From the NCBI GenBank assembly GCA_013396915.1, contig VWZL01000585.1:350951-414950 (forward strand): a stretch of 64,000 nt of DNA. Reading direction: 5' to 3'. The notes under the pieces were generated by a model, which saw only the letters and a list, made by a program, of their open reading frames with translations, was not told where the DNA came from and ran no database searches. Shown here piece by piece: positions 12,101 to 22,110 of this stretch (position 1 is the first letter of the stretch; each line of letters starts with the position of its first letter). This stretch comes from Stercorarius parasiticus (Eukaryota; Chordata; Aves; Charadriiformes; Stercorariidae). Both the position numbers and the translations under genes were made by a program.

Positions 12101-15100
12101 TTTAAAGTCGATCCGTCAGCACCAGAGAGGGCGAGCACACCTCATTCTGTCCTAGATTCAGAGACTTTTGCCAACCTCAGCTCAACATCAGAGCAGAGTT
12201 CCTGCATGGCCAGGCTTTGGTTTCACACTCTGTGTGTGCCTCCGAGCTTCAACACAGCATCTGATGGCGCCGATGGCTCGGCACTGTACGCACACAAGGG
12301 GCAGACAATGCCATTTGCCACTGCTAACTTCTGCACTCCGGATTTCTGCACACTGAATATTGCCAGTAGGTTTCTTATAATGACCTTGGATCATTTTGAG
12401 AGAGAAAAGCTTTATCCTGGTAAGAGTGGCAAAGGCCAAGGGTTGTTTTCAACACGACAGGTAAGAGCCAGTTCAGCCATTCACCAGCCAAAGGTCAACT
12501 ACTGACTGACAGCACAGCAGACTCCATCAGTGTTTCTGTACCTGCACAGCCGCGTACACTGAGTGCTGGAGCTGACAAGGTGACACGGCTTTTGGAGCCA
12601 AACTTTGAACATTACATTAAACAGAAATCACTTCAGCAGTTGTAGTTTATGCTTCACATTTCAGCAAGACTAGGCCTTTCTCTCAACCATCAAGCGAAAA
12701 ACGTTCAACACCACCTCAGCAAGTTCAGCAATATCTTCAGCCACACTTGTACCCTCGCACCACAAAATGCTCTTTCCTGCTTCGTGCTGCTCTCAGCAGT
12801 CAGAGCTCTGATTTGGCAGAAAAAAAAGACGCGCTACGTTAACAGCACGGTCATCAGTCAGCATTATTTTAGACTAAATCTCAAACTCCCCCATTTCCTA
12901 CTCTTCTTCTGCTGTTACCACAGCAGATTTTTTGATCTCTGAGAGCATTCTTCTTTTCACTTAGGTCCTGCCTTAATATGTCATCTTAAGAGAGGCAGCA
13001 CTTGAGTGCTTTGCAGCAGCCGCTGTCAATTGCCTGTGGAACCTGTCTAGGGACTAAGGCAACACAGAGGAACGCTCCTTTCCCTGCTTATCTGCCAGCC
13101 AGGTAACCTGCCTGTTTCTTTGAGACAGATGTCAAAACACGAGCTTGCCCAAGTCCTCCCACCTTGTCAGAACGGGTGACATTACAGCCACTGTTAAGAG
13201 GCTTTGACTTCCTGGGCACTGCAAGTGGCGCAGCCCTCCCAGACATCGCTCTGTTTGTGTCATGGAAGCAACGCAAGAAGGGATTTACTGGGATGTACGC
13301 AGACTCTTTTCCAAGACTTCACTGCCAGTCAGAGCTACACCCCTGCACTGCCATGGAAACATTTTAAATGAGAGAGTTTTTAAATTCTAGAAGACGATGC
13401 AGAACAAGACTCTGCGGTTAACTCTGCAACCCAAACCCGATGGGAGATAGGGATGGCCAGATTACTTTAATCAGGGCTGTCCTCTGACCACTATAACTCC
13501 CTATCAAAGGCAACCAGCAGCCAAGAAAAAAAAGATTTAAAAAACTTTTGTCACAATGACAAGTAAGTCAATCACAACAAAAGTTGCCCTCAAAACCTCA
13601 TGGCTTTTGACAAAGACTGCCCTTCCAAAAAACTGCTGTTCCAGTCTTTTCATGTTGCTTTCTCTGAAGAAGGAGTCAGGGCAAAAGATTTGCTAAAGGA
13701 CCTTTATTATAGAAGCAGAGACCTGAAACCAACCTTGCCCTGCATTCAAACGCCAACTCCCACTAACCCGGCTGTAAACACAGACCCACTCACTAGGGCT
13801 GGGGAATTGAGAGGGATCCCACTGCTGGTAGCACAGCAAAAGTGGTGCTGAACGTGGGAAATCTTTGTGTGTCCCTGCCAAAACTGCACAACTCTGCCTC
13901 GGTGATCTCACACGACACCTGATCTCAGAGACTCCTAACAGCTATTTCCATTAACAGCATAATCCTGATTCTTGACAAGATCCTGGGCTTGATTAAATTC
14001 TCAACCATTACTCCGCTACGTACTTATGTGTCATGTAAAGAAGCATTTCCTTTTCTAAAGGAAATTTACTTGCTTTTCCAGTTCCCTTGCTATTGATTAG
14101 GGAATAAGGATGTCTGACCTGCACTCTCTGTAAGTTTTCATTACTTTAAATCCAAGTTCCCTTGTTAGTGAGCTACTGGAGAAAGCCAAAACTGCTTTTA
14201 AGTTGAGAGCTTGCGAACAGTTTAGGAAATGAATTAAACACGCACAACACATATGGCAACAATAAGACTGAATTTACAAGATGAGAAAAAAGTGTCCCAT
14301 ATTAAGGAAATAATAAAAAAAAAAATTCAAAGATGCTCCAAGTGCTTCTACACATGAAGCTAACACATGAAAAGGTACACTCTCATAGGATATGCAGAGA
14401 GAAAAATCTTGTGCAAGAGGAGCTTGAAGTGGTACCACCAGACTGTTTTTACCATGGACATCTCTTTTTTTCAAAAAAGCAAGACACAGCGGATACAGAA
14501 GACATGCTGAAGGTATCTTAGAGGGTGCAAACAAAGAGAAAAAACCTTAAACGGAATAGAAGCTACATTATCTTCAGCAAAGGCAGAACTGTGAACCTGG
14601 CTGAAAAAACAAGTGCCAGACAGCAGTGCCAAGAAGTAACAACTGCCATGCTCTCCCCTTCCAGCAGCTATTACACTTCAGCTAGCAGGGCAGACAGCTG
14701 AATAACTCATCCTCTCTCCAGCATAGCCCAATTTCTAACAAATCCTCCCCCTGACCCAGGACTGCCTTCGCTTATTTCCATGGCAGCTGAAGCCTGTTCC
14801 TCCATTATACTCCCAGATACTTACTGGAAGGCCATGGCTCCTGCTTCCAGAGTGCACCTCGTGGGGGACTGCTCGTTCAGCTTGCGGAACAGCTGCTTCG
14901 CTTGACTCTGGTACTGCTGCAGATCGCGGCCTGACTGAGAAGGGAGGACAGGCCGTTGGGGGTGGCTGCTACCGGAGAAACACCACCCGCAGGTAGGGGG
15001 GCTCCAGGGAAGGAGGCCCGAAGAAGAGGAGCTGCCCCCAGCAGCACCGACGCCGCTCCACACCTCTCACCCGCGACCCTGTGAGAAGGAGGGTGCGGGG

Positions 15101-15228
15101 GCCCGGTTCCTCACCCACACACCGAGCCAAGACCCCCCTCCCACCCGCCTCACCTGCTCGTCCTCCTGCATGGAGGCGGCCAGCGGGAGCCCATCCGCCA
15201 CGCGGGCGATCATCGTGAGCAGCACCAT
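8972..15228 (-). CDS. SEC22B: SEC22B, vesicle-trafficking R-SNARE (gene span, complete coding sequence in 5 exons)
   Basis: SEC22B is the R-SNARE that pairs with syntaxin-5 or syntaxin-18 type Q-SNAREs to fuse vesicles between ER, ERGIC and Golgi. It is held in the ER/Golgi membrane by one C-terminal helix. Coding exons: 15228-15154, 14934-14825, 10146-9986, 9665-9519 and 9126-8972. These total 648 nt, so 215 residues plus stop, the usual family length. Every junction is GT-AG and the phases match. Order in the protein: longin domain (about residues 2-120, starting [17 protein letters not shown]), R-SNARE motif (about 134-194, with the zero-layer arginine in VLQRGEAL), then a membrane helix ending YVRFWWL. 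The ATG has purine at -3 and G at +4. The protein matches vertebrate SEC22B almost residue for residue, so it looks intact. It is transcribed away from PACS2. Confidence 0.97.
9127..9518 (-). other. SEC22B: SEC22B intron 4
   Basis: GT-AG intron of 392 bp with nothing else recognised. Confidence 0.9.
9519..9665 (-). CDS. SEC22B: SEC22B coding exon 4
   Basis: Encodes [20 protein letters not shown], then the first half of the R-SNARE helix ([20 protein letters not shown], then RGEALS). The arginine in LQRGEAL is the ionic zero-layer residue of R-SNAREs. The acceptor is TTCCAG|AT and the donor TTTCAG|GTACAG, phase 1, splitting the alanine codon after GEALS. Confidence 0.96.
9666..9985 (-). other. 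SEC22B: SEC22B intron 3
   Basis: GT-AG intron of 320 bp with nothing else recognised. Confidence 0.9.
9986..10146 (-). CDS. SEC22B: SEC22B coding exon 3
   Basis: Encodes the rest of the longin domain: [20 protein letters not shown], then [17 protein letters not shown] and SRPYSFIEF. The acceptor is TTCTAG|C and the donor TTTG|GTGAGG, phase 1. The GF and EK residues look like minor substitutions relative to mammalian SEC22B. Confidence 0.96.
10147..14824 (-). other. SEC22B: SEC22B intron 2
   Basis: The largest SEC22B intron (4678 bp), between two confidently placed exons. I saw no CR1 copy, nested gene or RNA gene in it. The short open frames inside overlap on both strands and have no recognisable motif. 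Confidence 0.88.
14825..14934 (-). CDS. SEC22B: SEC22B coding exon 2
   Basis: Encodes [16 protein letters not shown]... to GAMAF plus two bases of a histidine codon, in the longin domain. The acceptor is CTCAG|TCA and the donor CCA|GTAAGT. Reading through the donor gives an immediate stop. The split codon is completed by the first base of exon 3, giving GAMAFHYIIE. Confidence 0.96.
15154..15228 (-). CDS. SEC22B: SEC22B coding exon 1
   Basis: Encodes residues 1-25 ([13 protein letters not shown]... ending MQEDEQ), the start of the longin domain. The start codon is at 15228-15226 with a good Kozak context (GAA before ATG, G after). The donor is CAG|GTGAGG, phase 0. The DNA is strongly CpG-rich, consistent with a promoter-proximal exon. 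Confidence 0.96.
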
Positions 15229-15262
15229 TTCTGCGGCCTGCCCGCCCGCCGCCCCTCAGCCC

Positions 15263-16029
15263 NNNNNNNNNNNNNNNNNNNNNNNNNNNNNNNNNNNNNN
15301 NNNNNNNNNNNNNNNNNNNNNNNNNNNNNNNNNNNNNNNNNNNNNNNNNNNNNNNNNNNNNNNNNNNNNNNNNNNNNNNNNNNNNNNNNNNNNNNNNNNN
15401 NNNNNNNNNNNNNNNNNNNNNNNNNNNNNNNNNNNNNNNNNNNNNNNNNNNNNNNNNNNNNNNNNNNNNNNNNNNNNNNNNNNNNNNNNNNNNNNNNNNN
15501 NNNNNNNNNNNNNNNNNNNNNNNNNNNNNNNNNNNNNNNNNNNNNNNNNNNNNNNNNNNNNNNNNNNNNNNNNNNNNNNNNNNNNNNNNNNNNNNNNNNN
15601 NNNNNNNNNNNNNNNNNNNNNNNNNNNNNNNNNNNNNNNNNNNNNNNNNNNNNNNNNNNNNNNNNNNNNNNNNNNNNNNNNNNNNNNNNNNNNNNNNNNN
15701 NNNNNNNNNNNNNNNNNNNNNNNNNNNNNNNNNNNNNNNNNNNNNNNNNNNNNNNNNNNNNNNNNNNNNNNNNNNNNNNNNNNNNNNNNNNNNNNNNNNN
15801 NNNNNNNNNNNNNNNNNNNNNNNNNNNNNNNNNNNNNNNNNNNNNNNNNNNNNNNNNNNNNNNNNNNNNNNNNNNNNNNNNNNNNNNNNNNNNNNNNNNN
15901 NNNNNNNNNNNNNNNNNNNNNNNNNNNNNNNNNNNNNNNNNNNNNNNNNNNNNNNNNNNNNNNNNNNNNNNNNNNNNNNNNNNNNNNNNNNNNNNNNNNN
16001 NNNNNNNNNNNNNNNNNNNNNNNNNNNNN
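15263..16029. other. Assembly gap (767 N)
   Basis: A run of N. The flanks are strongly GC-rich, the usual cause of dropout at bird CpG islands. Long frames reported across it are artefacts of translating N. Confidence 0.99.
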
Positions 16030-16481
16030 TTCCGACCCGCGCCCAGCCACGGGGCCCTGGGAGCTGCTCCCTCACCCCTCCCTTTCCCCTCAGCTTTGCG
16101 GTCTTTCCCTCAATTTCAGGGTCCCCTCTCTCCGTTTATGGGGTGTCTCCATCCCTCACCGTTACCACAGAGACGGGTGGGGTTCCCCTGCACCTTCAGT
16201 GGGTTTTGGGGGTACAGAGGACCCCCCGACCCTAAAAAGAGGAGAATGGCTGCTGCCGCCATCTGCACCAGGTCTGTGAGGGGGTCACCCTATGGTGTCA
16301 TGTCCCCCCCCATATGTTTGAGCGTATCCCAAAAAACCTTGGTGTTGGTGCCAGGGTTTGTGGTGTCTAGCTCGTTCTCACACCGGGTTGTGCTCCCTGT
16401 GCCTCACCGTCCCGTCTGGGCTGTCCTGTTAATGAGGGGGCTTTGCCTGACAGATGCCCCACGTCAGGTGCCTTGGGTTGG

Positions 16482-16535
16482 GCATCGGTTTTTCTTCTGT
16501 TAGTGGTGAAAAACCAACAGAAGAAAAGCTGATGC
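16482..16535 (+). other. Stem-loop, 20-bp stem with 14-nt loop (candidate small-RNA precursor)
   Basis: Arm 16482-16501 pairs with arm 16516-16535 over 20 consecutive positions. Eighteen are Watson-Crick pairs and two (16487 with 16530; 16489 with 16528) are G-U wobbles in plus-strand RNA. The same two positions would be A-C mismatches in minus-strand RNA, so the fold favours a transcript in the PACS2 direction. The loop can add four more pairs (504-507 with 513-516, within 16500) if one outer pair opens. No known miRNA was recognised, so function is unproven. Confidence 0.55.
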
Positions 16536-16803
16536 ACGCTCCCAGTCCTGAATCTTGCCCTGTCTCTGGTCTGTGTGTGGATAAACACGTGTATGCATCC
16601 CCGTCTGCGCTTTTTTTAGCCTGCATGGGAATGGATCCCTTTTTATAAAATTTGCACTTTGCAAGTCTGGCTATAACAGAACGCCTTTGAGGGTTTAAAC
16701 ACGCCGAAGAGGAATCTTTGAGGTGCTCCTCTTTTTATTTAATGGGGACACAGCAAGTGAGAGAAAAAAAGGGAACAGAGTCATCGAGCTGACCTCGCAG
16801 GAA

Positions 16804-16826
16804 TGTAAAGCTTTGCAAGCTTTACA
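16804..16826. repeat. Perfect inverted repeat, 10 + 3 + 10 bp
   Basis: TGTAAAGCTT, a 3-base spacer (TGC), then AAGCTTTACA, its exact reverse complement. It could form a small hairpin or be a dyad protein-binding site. Confidence 0.85.
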
Positions 16827-17480
16827 AACGCCCCAATCCCTCTGTCTTCTGTGCCATCCCGATAGCAGATTTGACTTGATGGCCATGCCTCTGTCTTGCG
16901 GAGCTAGCAGCTTGCTCATGGGACTAGTAACTATCTTAGCTTAAACATTACCCACAGTCATAGTGCTTTGAATCGTGGGCAGGAAGATAGGAAGGGGTAG
17001 AAGAAAACCCAAGTCCTGCAATTGTGGATGATCTTGGTTTCTAACAGCTTATCTATGCGGACAGCAGCTGGGACTATCTGTTGGGCAGCAACTTTGTCCG
17101 CTTGTGTCTTGTTTAGCCTTTCTTCTCTGCAGCGGGAGGACTTGGAAGGGGACTAGCACCAAGGGGAATGTGCCCCTCTTCGAGGAGTACCTTTGCTGTG
17201 GAAGGAATTGCCTGTATGGGAGGAGCAGTTGGTGCACTTTTGATTTTTGCGCTAGATTCCAGTGCAATTTGCATTGACCCTGGTGTTGTACAGGGGACAC
17301 AGAGGCCGTCTTGTAATGCCATTTTTAAAACTGTTCTCCATTGCACCCTTGACTGCAGGAAAGCGGTTGGGTTTCCACCTCATCCACTCATAACAGTGAC
17401 TGTTAAACTGAAATAAAAAACCAAATATCCATTGCTGTCAAGGACTTTTAGTTCTGCATTATCATTTGTGCTGATACTCG

Positions 17481-17528
17481 CAGATCTGCAAACAAGCTCA
17501 CAACATAGCTTGCTTGTTTGCAAATCTG
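17481..17528. repeat. Inverted repeat, 17-bp arms with 14-bp loop
   Basis: Arm 17481-17497 (CAGATCTGCAAACAAGC) matches the reverse complement of 17512-17528 at 16 of 17 positions. The single mismatch (C17486 against A17523) becomes a G-U pair only in minus-strand RNA, so the continuous fold is favoured for an antisense transcript. Confidence 0.75.
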
Positions 17529-20500
17529 TAGATGACCAGAAAATGCAGTGTAAGGACACTGGCCCTGCCTTGATGTGGTAGGGGATCGGGGTGCATCTGC
17601 ACAGGACTTGGCATTTAGGGTGGGTCCTGGGCACTTGAATTGCGGTGGGCAGGTGGGCAGCAGATTGCAGGCAGCTGGTAGAGGTGCCTGGAGGAATCTG
17701 TGTGCTGCGAAGAACATGGAGGTATCTGGCCAGGTGAGGCAGAACTGTGGCTTGAGGGGGAAATTTTGGAGTCGCTGAAACAAGCAGCAAGGCAGGGGCT
17801 GGTGTAAGTGTTCAGATTGCATGCCCTGGGGCCTAAGGCATCCGTGGGAGAACTGGGGCAATTGAGACCTTCTAGGAGCATAGCTTTTGTATGAGGGAGT
17901 TTGTGTGTAGTGGTGGGTCCCTCTGGTTTCAGCCCTGTTGTTGCCCTGCTGTTCCCAAGTGCCCTTTTCTCCTAGAACCTGGGGGAATAAGTGGACATTC
18001 ATCTGCCACATCCACTGCTGCTGACTGAATGAGCAGGTCTTTTCACGGCCCGGCTGGGTGTGGACTGCCCCACATGGTCTGAGCAAGCGTTGCAAGGGCT
18101 GCATATGGGGTGCAATGTATGGCAGGTCTGCAGCTGTAGCTGTGGGTGCCGAGTAGTTTTTGTTAATCTGAAGTGAAGTCAGGGAGCAGCTGAGGTTGCA
18201 GCTCCTGCAGGGATGTGGGTCTGACTGCACGGTGAGGTGTGTGCTGTGCTGCGCTGCATGAGCTGGGCAAACACTGAATTCTGTAGCAGCGGCGGGAGTG
18301 CAGAGCCTGGATGCTCAATTCTGTTCTTTCTAATTATTTAACATCGTGTCTTGTGGTGCTACATTGGGTCCATGCTTTGCATTTCATTACAGGCTTTGCA
18401 ACAAACCTCTCTGCCAGAGAAGGCAGGAGTTTGAAAACCTTTAAGTTATACTGCTGCCTCTGGATCTTAACTTCATATTGTAATGATTTTTCCTGTGTCA
18501 CACCCGCATTTAAGATTCTTCGTGTTTAAGTGAGAGAGACTGGGATGAAAACTGTTCTGTGGGGGAAACAATATTTGAAGTGAGCTTGTTATTCAAGCAG
18601 ACATCTGTTGGGACATGAAAGGGAGGATGTGGAGAAGAGTCGGCCTTGGTGTGTGGTCAAGTACTGTGGAACTGCCTTGGTCTCTTCTGAGATTTCCACC
18701 AGTTACAAGTTCCCCTCTGGGTTTCTGGTGACAGGACAGGCCTTCCTAGTTGAGAAGAGGCTTGAACTTGGCAGAAAGTCAGAGCATTCATGGAAGAGGG
18801 ACATGTGTTTGGGGAGGGAGTGTTGTTTCCTTCTCTTTTCTTTTTGGTACAATAAGTCTTACCGCATTTCTAAACTGTTTCTCCTACAGTGAGCTGGAGC
18901 AGGAGGGGCTGGGTGGAAGCAGTGCCTGGAGCGGGCTGCACCTGCGTTGCCCTAAATTGTGTGAGTGGGTGTTGAGGTGGAGGGCCTTAGACGGATGTGG
19001 TGCATGCTTACCAGATGATGGCTGAGAAGGCTGGACCGCAGGAGGCAGATCTCCAAAGTGCTGCTCTTCAACGCACTCTTCTTTGGCGGGTGATTTACTG
19101 AAAGCCCATTTACCTTGGGGTGGGAGGGGTGTCAGTGAAATCTGGAAGGCTGCCTTGGTGGACCCATGGAGTTCCCTTGTGTGAAAAGGCTGTGTCTAAA
19201 CTTAGGGAAGAATAATAGTGAAGAGTCATAGTATTGTTCTGCAATTGTGTGTTTTGAATGAAACACAAGGTTAGATGGTGTTTTGCACTTGTGCTGGTCT
19301 CTCTTTCTCTTCTGCCATTTGCAGAAATGATTTTCTGATTTCTTTCTTCAGCATATGTGGCTCTTGGGGGTTTTGACCATGGTGCTTCTGAAATGCAAGT
19401 ACTTTCTTTTAGTCATCCCAGAAATGTGACTCAAACTGTCTTGCTATCTGGGCGTAACCCATACATACCAGAAGGGAGAGATGCCTACCTTTTTCAGCTG
19501 TTTCTTTCTTCTGTGTGTTGAAATATTATCCTTTGAGGAAAGTTACATTACGTAAAGTTCTCCCTACCACCTGTAAAAGCTGAGGGTGATCTTCTCGCTG
19601 CATGGCTGCGAGAGAATCAAGACTTTTTCCCTCGGTTCCCTCACTGAAAAGTAAGAATTATTTGTGGATTTTATTGTTTGGGTTTTTTTTTTTCTTTCCA
19701 ATCTCTTGATCAAGCTGTGGGTGTGAACAGCAGGATGCAATACCGTCCCATCTTGAAGGAGCCTCATGAGGAGGCAGCACCATGGGGATGCTGTCCACAG
19801 GAAGAGTGGTCTCGTGGGGAAAGTTTTGTTGGAAAGAGGTGTGGTGGAGCAAGAGAAGGTGAGGGTCAGTGCTCCCATTCAGAATAGGTTTTGTTTTAGG
19901 CTCCTGCCTTAATTGTTACATACTTGAAAAAGTTCCTGCTAAGCTTTGAACTGTAAAGTGAAGTTGAGTGTATTGAGACGGAACTGCTCATGGAGCAGGT
20001 GTGACCTGCTGTCCCTTGGAGATACAAAAGAAGCCTGCGGAACAGACCTGGGAAAAGATGGTGCTGGAGATCTGAGGTTGTTGACCGGGTACTGGCTGTG
20101 CATTTCACATTTCGGCTCACCTCTTTTGCTTGCCTACTGGATGAGGAAACGTGAAGGGAATCCACGTGCATACCCCAGACTGGAACGGGAGGCTGCTGGT
20201 GCAGGGATGTTACTGCTCAGTGTACTGTGGAATGGCTTTGCAGCACGTGGACTTTCACACCAGCCCTGGTGCAGACATCCCCAGGGGTGATGGATACTGA
20301 TTGGGGTGAGGGTGCGGATTCACAGCAGCTGAATGGATCCTAACAGTTTGCTCATGCTTCTGGCTACGTGCTCCTCTCCCTGTGCCAGCTCCCGTCTTCT
20401 TCCGCTGATCTGTCTTGCTGTCAGCTTCCTGCAGGTTAATGAGTTGCAGCGATTTGCAGAGGGGGCTGTGAGCATGTGAAGGTGACAGGACGGATATGTG

Positions 20501-21869
20501 ACTAGGAGGGACACAGAGAGGACTGCTGGGGCATGGAGCCACTCCAGGAGTCTGCATGTTTGCACCCCTGCCTGGCGTTAATTCCCTCTCCCAGCCAAGT
20601 GCTGAGGGGGTTGTGGCCTGTGTGAAGCCCCACGGATGGCTGTTCTTCATGAGGGTTTGCAGCAAATGTGCTTGGAAGGGAGAGGCTTCGCCTCTTGGTG
20701 TGAAGGATGCGTGCCTGCACTGGGAATGGGAACTTCTCTTGTCCAGTGAGAGCATGTTCTGGCCTAGCTCGAGCAATGGCAACTACGTGCTGTATTGGCA
20801 GAGAAAGGTGGACAACTTGCTAGAGTAATAATTACGATCAGGTGATGCTACATAATTAAAACCACTGATTAATTCAGGTAGGGAGAGATGTTAATTTAAA
20901 TGTGTCTTAACCTCCTGATGTATTGGTATGCTAACATTTAGGAGAGAACTCTTGTTTGTTAGGATAACTGCTGGCAAGTTCATCGGGAGCTGACTGTAGA
21001 TTTTCAGTACATTTGGAACTAGGAAAATGTCTAATTACTCAGATGACTAGGTACCTTTCAGAAGTGCTTATTTGGAGGCTTTGTTTTGACTTTGAATAGC
21101 ATGGAATGCCTAACATTTTACCGCTGAAGGAAATTGAATACAAGTGAGCGCACAAGATAGGCTTTAAAAAAAAAAACACTAAGGCAATGTTGAATATTTG
21201 AGATGCATGAGGAAAAGCATCCACAAGTGAGCAGTGGAGATTAAATGCCTGGGGTAAAGTGCAGTGGCCCAAACCAACCCCTTTATTCTTAGAGCCAGGA
21301 GATCCTATTTCTCCTCCTTAGTCTTCGTGGAAGAGATCAAGACCAAAATAACATTACTTCAGGCAAGATCAAGTGATCCCTTAGTGCTCCCCATGTAAAT
21401 CCTATCACAGCAGTTACTAAATTTGTCACTTTGTACAGCATCACTGAATATAATTTAGACTCTTGTATTCAGGGGAAAAAAATTCTGTCTAGAGGCTGAG
21501 TGGTTTGTCGGAGTCAAACCTCCAGTTAGATCTATTTTGAGTCGTCTTTTAGGTGACACAAGGGGAAGCTTGTGCATGTCAAGAACAGTTCTGAAAAAGT
21601 TGTAAAATCTCAAAATTGCTAGCGAAAGGTCTCTGGATGCGGTTGTACATGATTTTCATCTGGATGCTTTGCACGTGTCCAGTGCCGAAGGGCGGTGGGA
21701 GTGGAAGAAAAGGGCAGCTCTTTTGAAGGGCCTCTTTCCTTGCCTTCCATCAAGTGAGGGTGCCCAAGGGACCTTTGCCTTGTGTTCCCTGGCAGGTCTG
21801 GCCCGTGCTCCTGCAGCCCTGCATGGCAGGAGGCGACCCTGCAGCTGCTTCTCCAGGAAACAAAAGCTC

Positions 21870-22110
21870 TATCAAATGGAGCTGTTGATATTTCACCTTT
21901 CGTCAGCTCTGAGCGTGTTGATGATTGCTGTGGCGAGCTTGTGGCTGTATCAAATTAGCTATGAAATGATTTGCATAATAGATTAATCAACCAGCAACAA
22001 AACATCGCTCTTTTCTGCCAAGAAAAGAAAAGCAACAACTCAGCTGTTAAAAGCGGCCATTATGTTCCTTGCAACCCTTAATCTTTCTTTTTCCAAGAGC
22101 ACTTCGTGTT
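21870..22110. promoter_or_regulatory. Candidate intronic enhancer with octamer and homeodomain motifs
   Basis: Holds a perfect octamer ATTTGCAT (21969-21976), an AAATTAGC homeodomain-type core just upstream, and the palindrome GATTAATC (21981-21988), an inverted pair of TAATC cores. The surroundings are non-repetitive, moderately AT-rich and stay free of simple sequence for over 200 bp, which resembles a conserved non-coding element. Conservation itself could not be tested here. Confidence 0.35.

Larger units (their letters stand above)
15149..16030. promoter_or_regulatory. CpG-rich promoter region, probably shared by SEC22B and PACS2
   Basis: The sequence around SEC22B exon 1 up to the gap is very rich in C, G and CpG, as in a CpG-island promoter. 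The gap of 767 unknown bases begins 35 bp upstream of the SEC22B ATG. PACS2 lies on the opposite strand and its first coding exon is not visible elsewhere. The simplest reading is a divergent promoter with PACS2 exon 1 inside the gap. This is inference from arrangement and composition; no TATA box or mapped start site is visible. Confidence 0.5.

Noticed and set aside
8972..15228. SEC22B processed pseudogene
   Set aside because: Four introns with good splice sites and a fully intact 215-codon frame show a real gene.
14969..16279. Frames of 260-370 codons across the gap
   Set aside because: Most of the length is N; the frames are artefacts.
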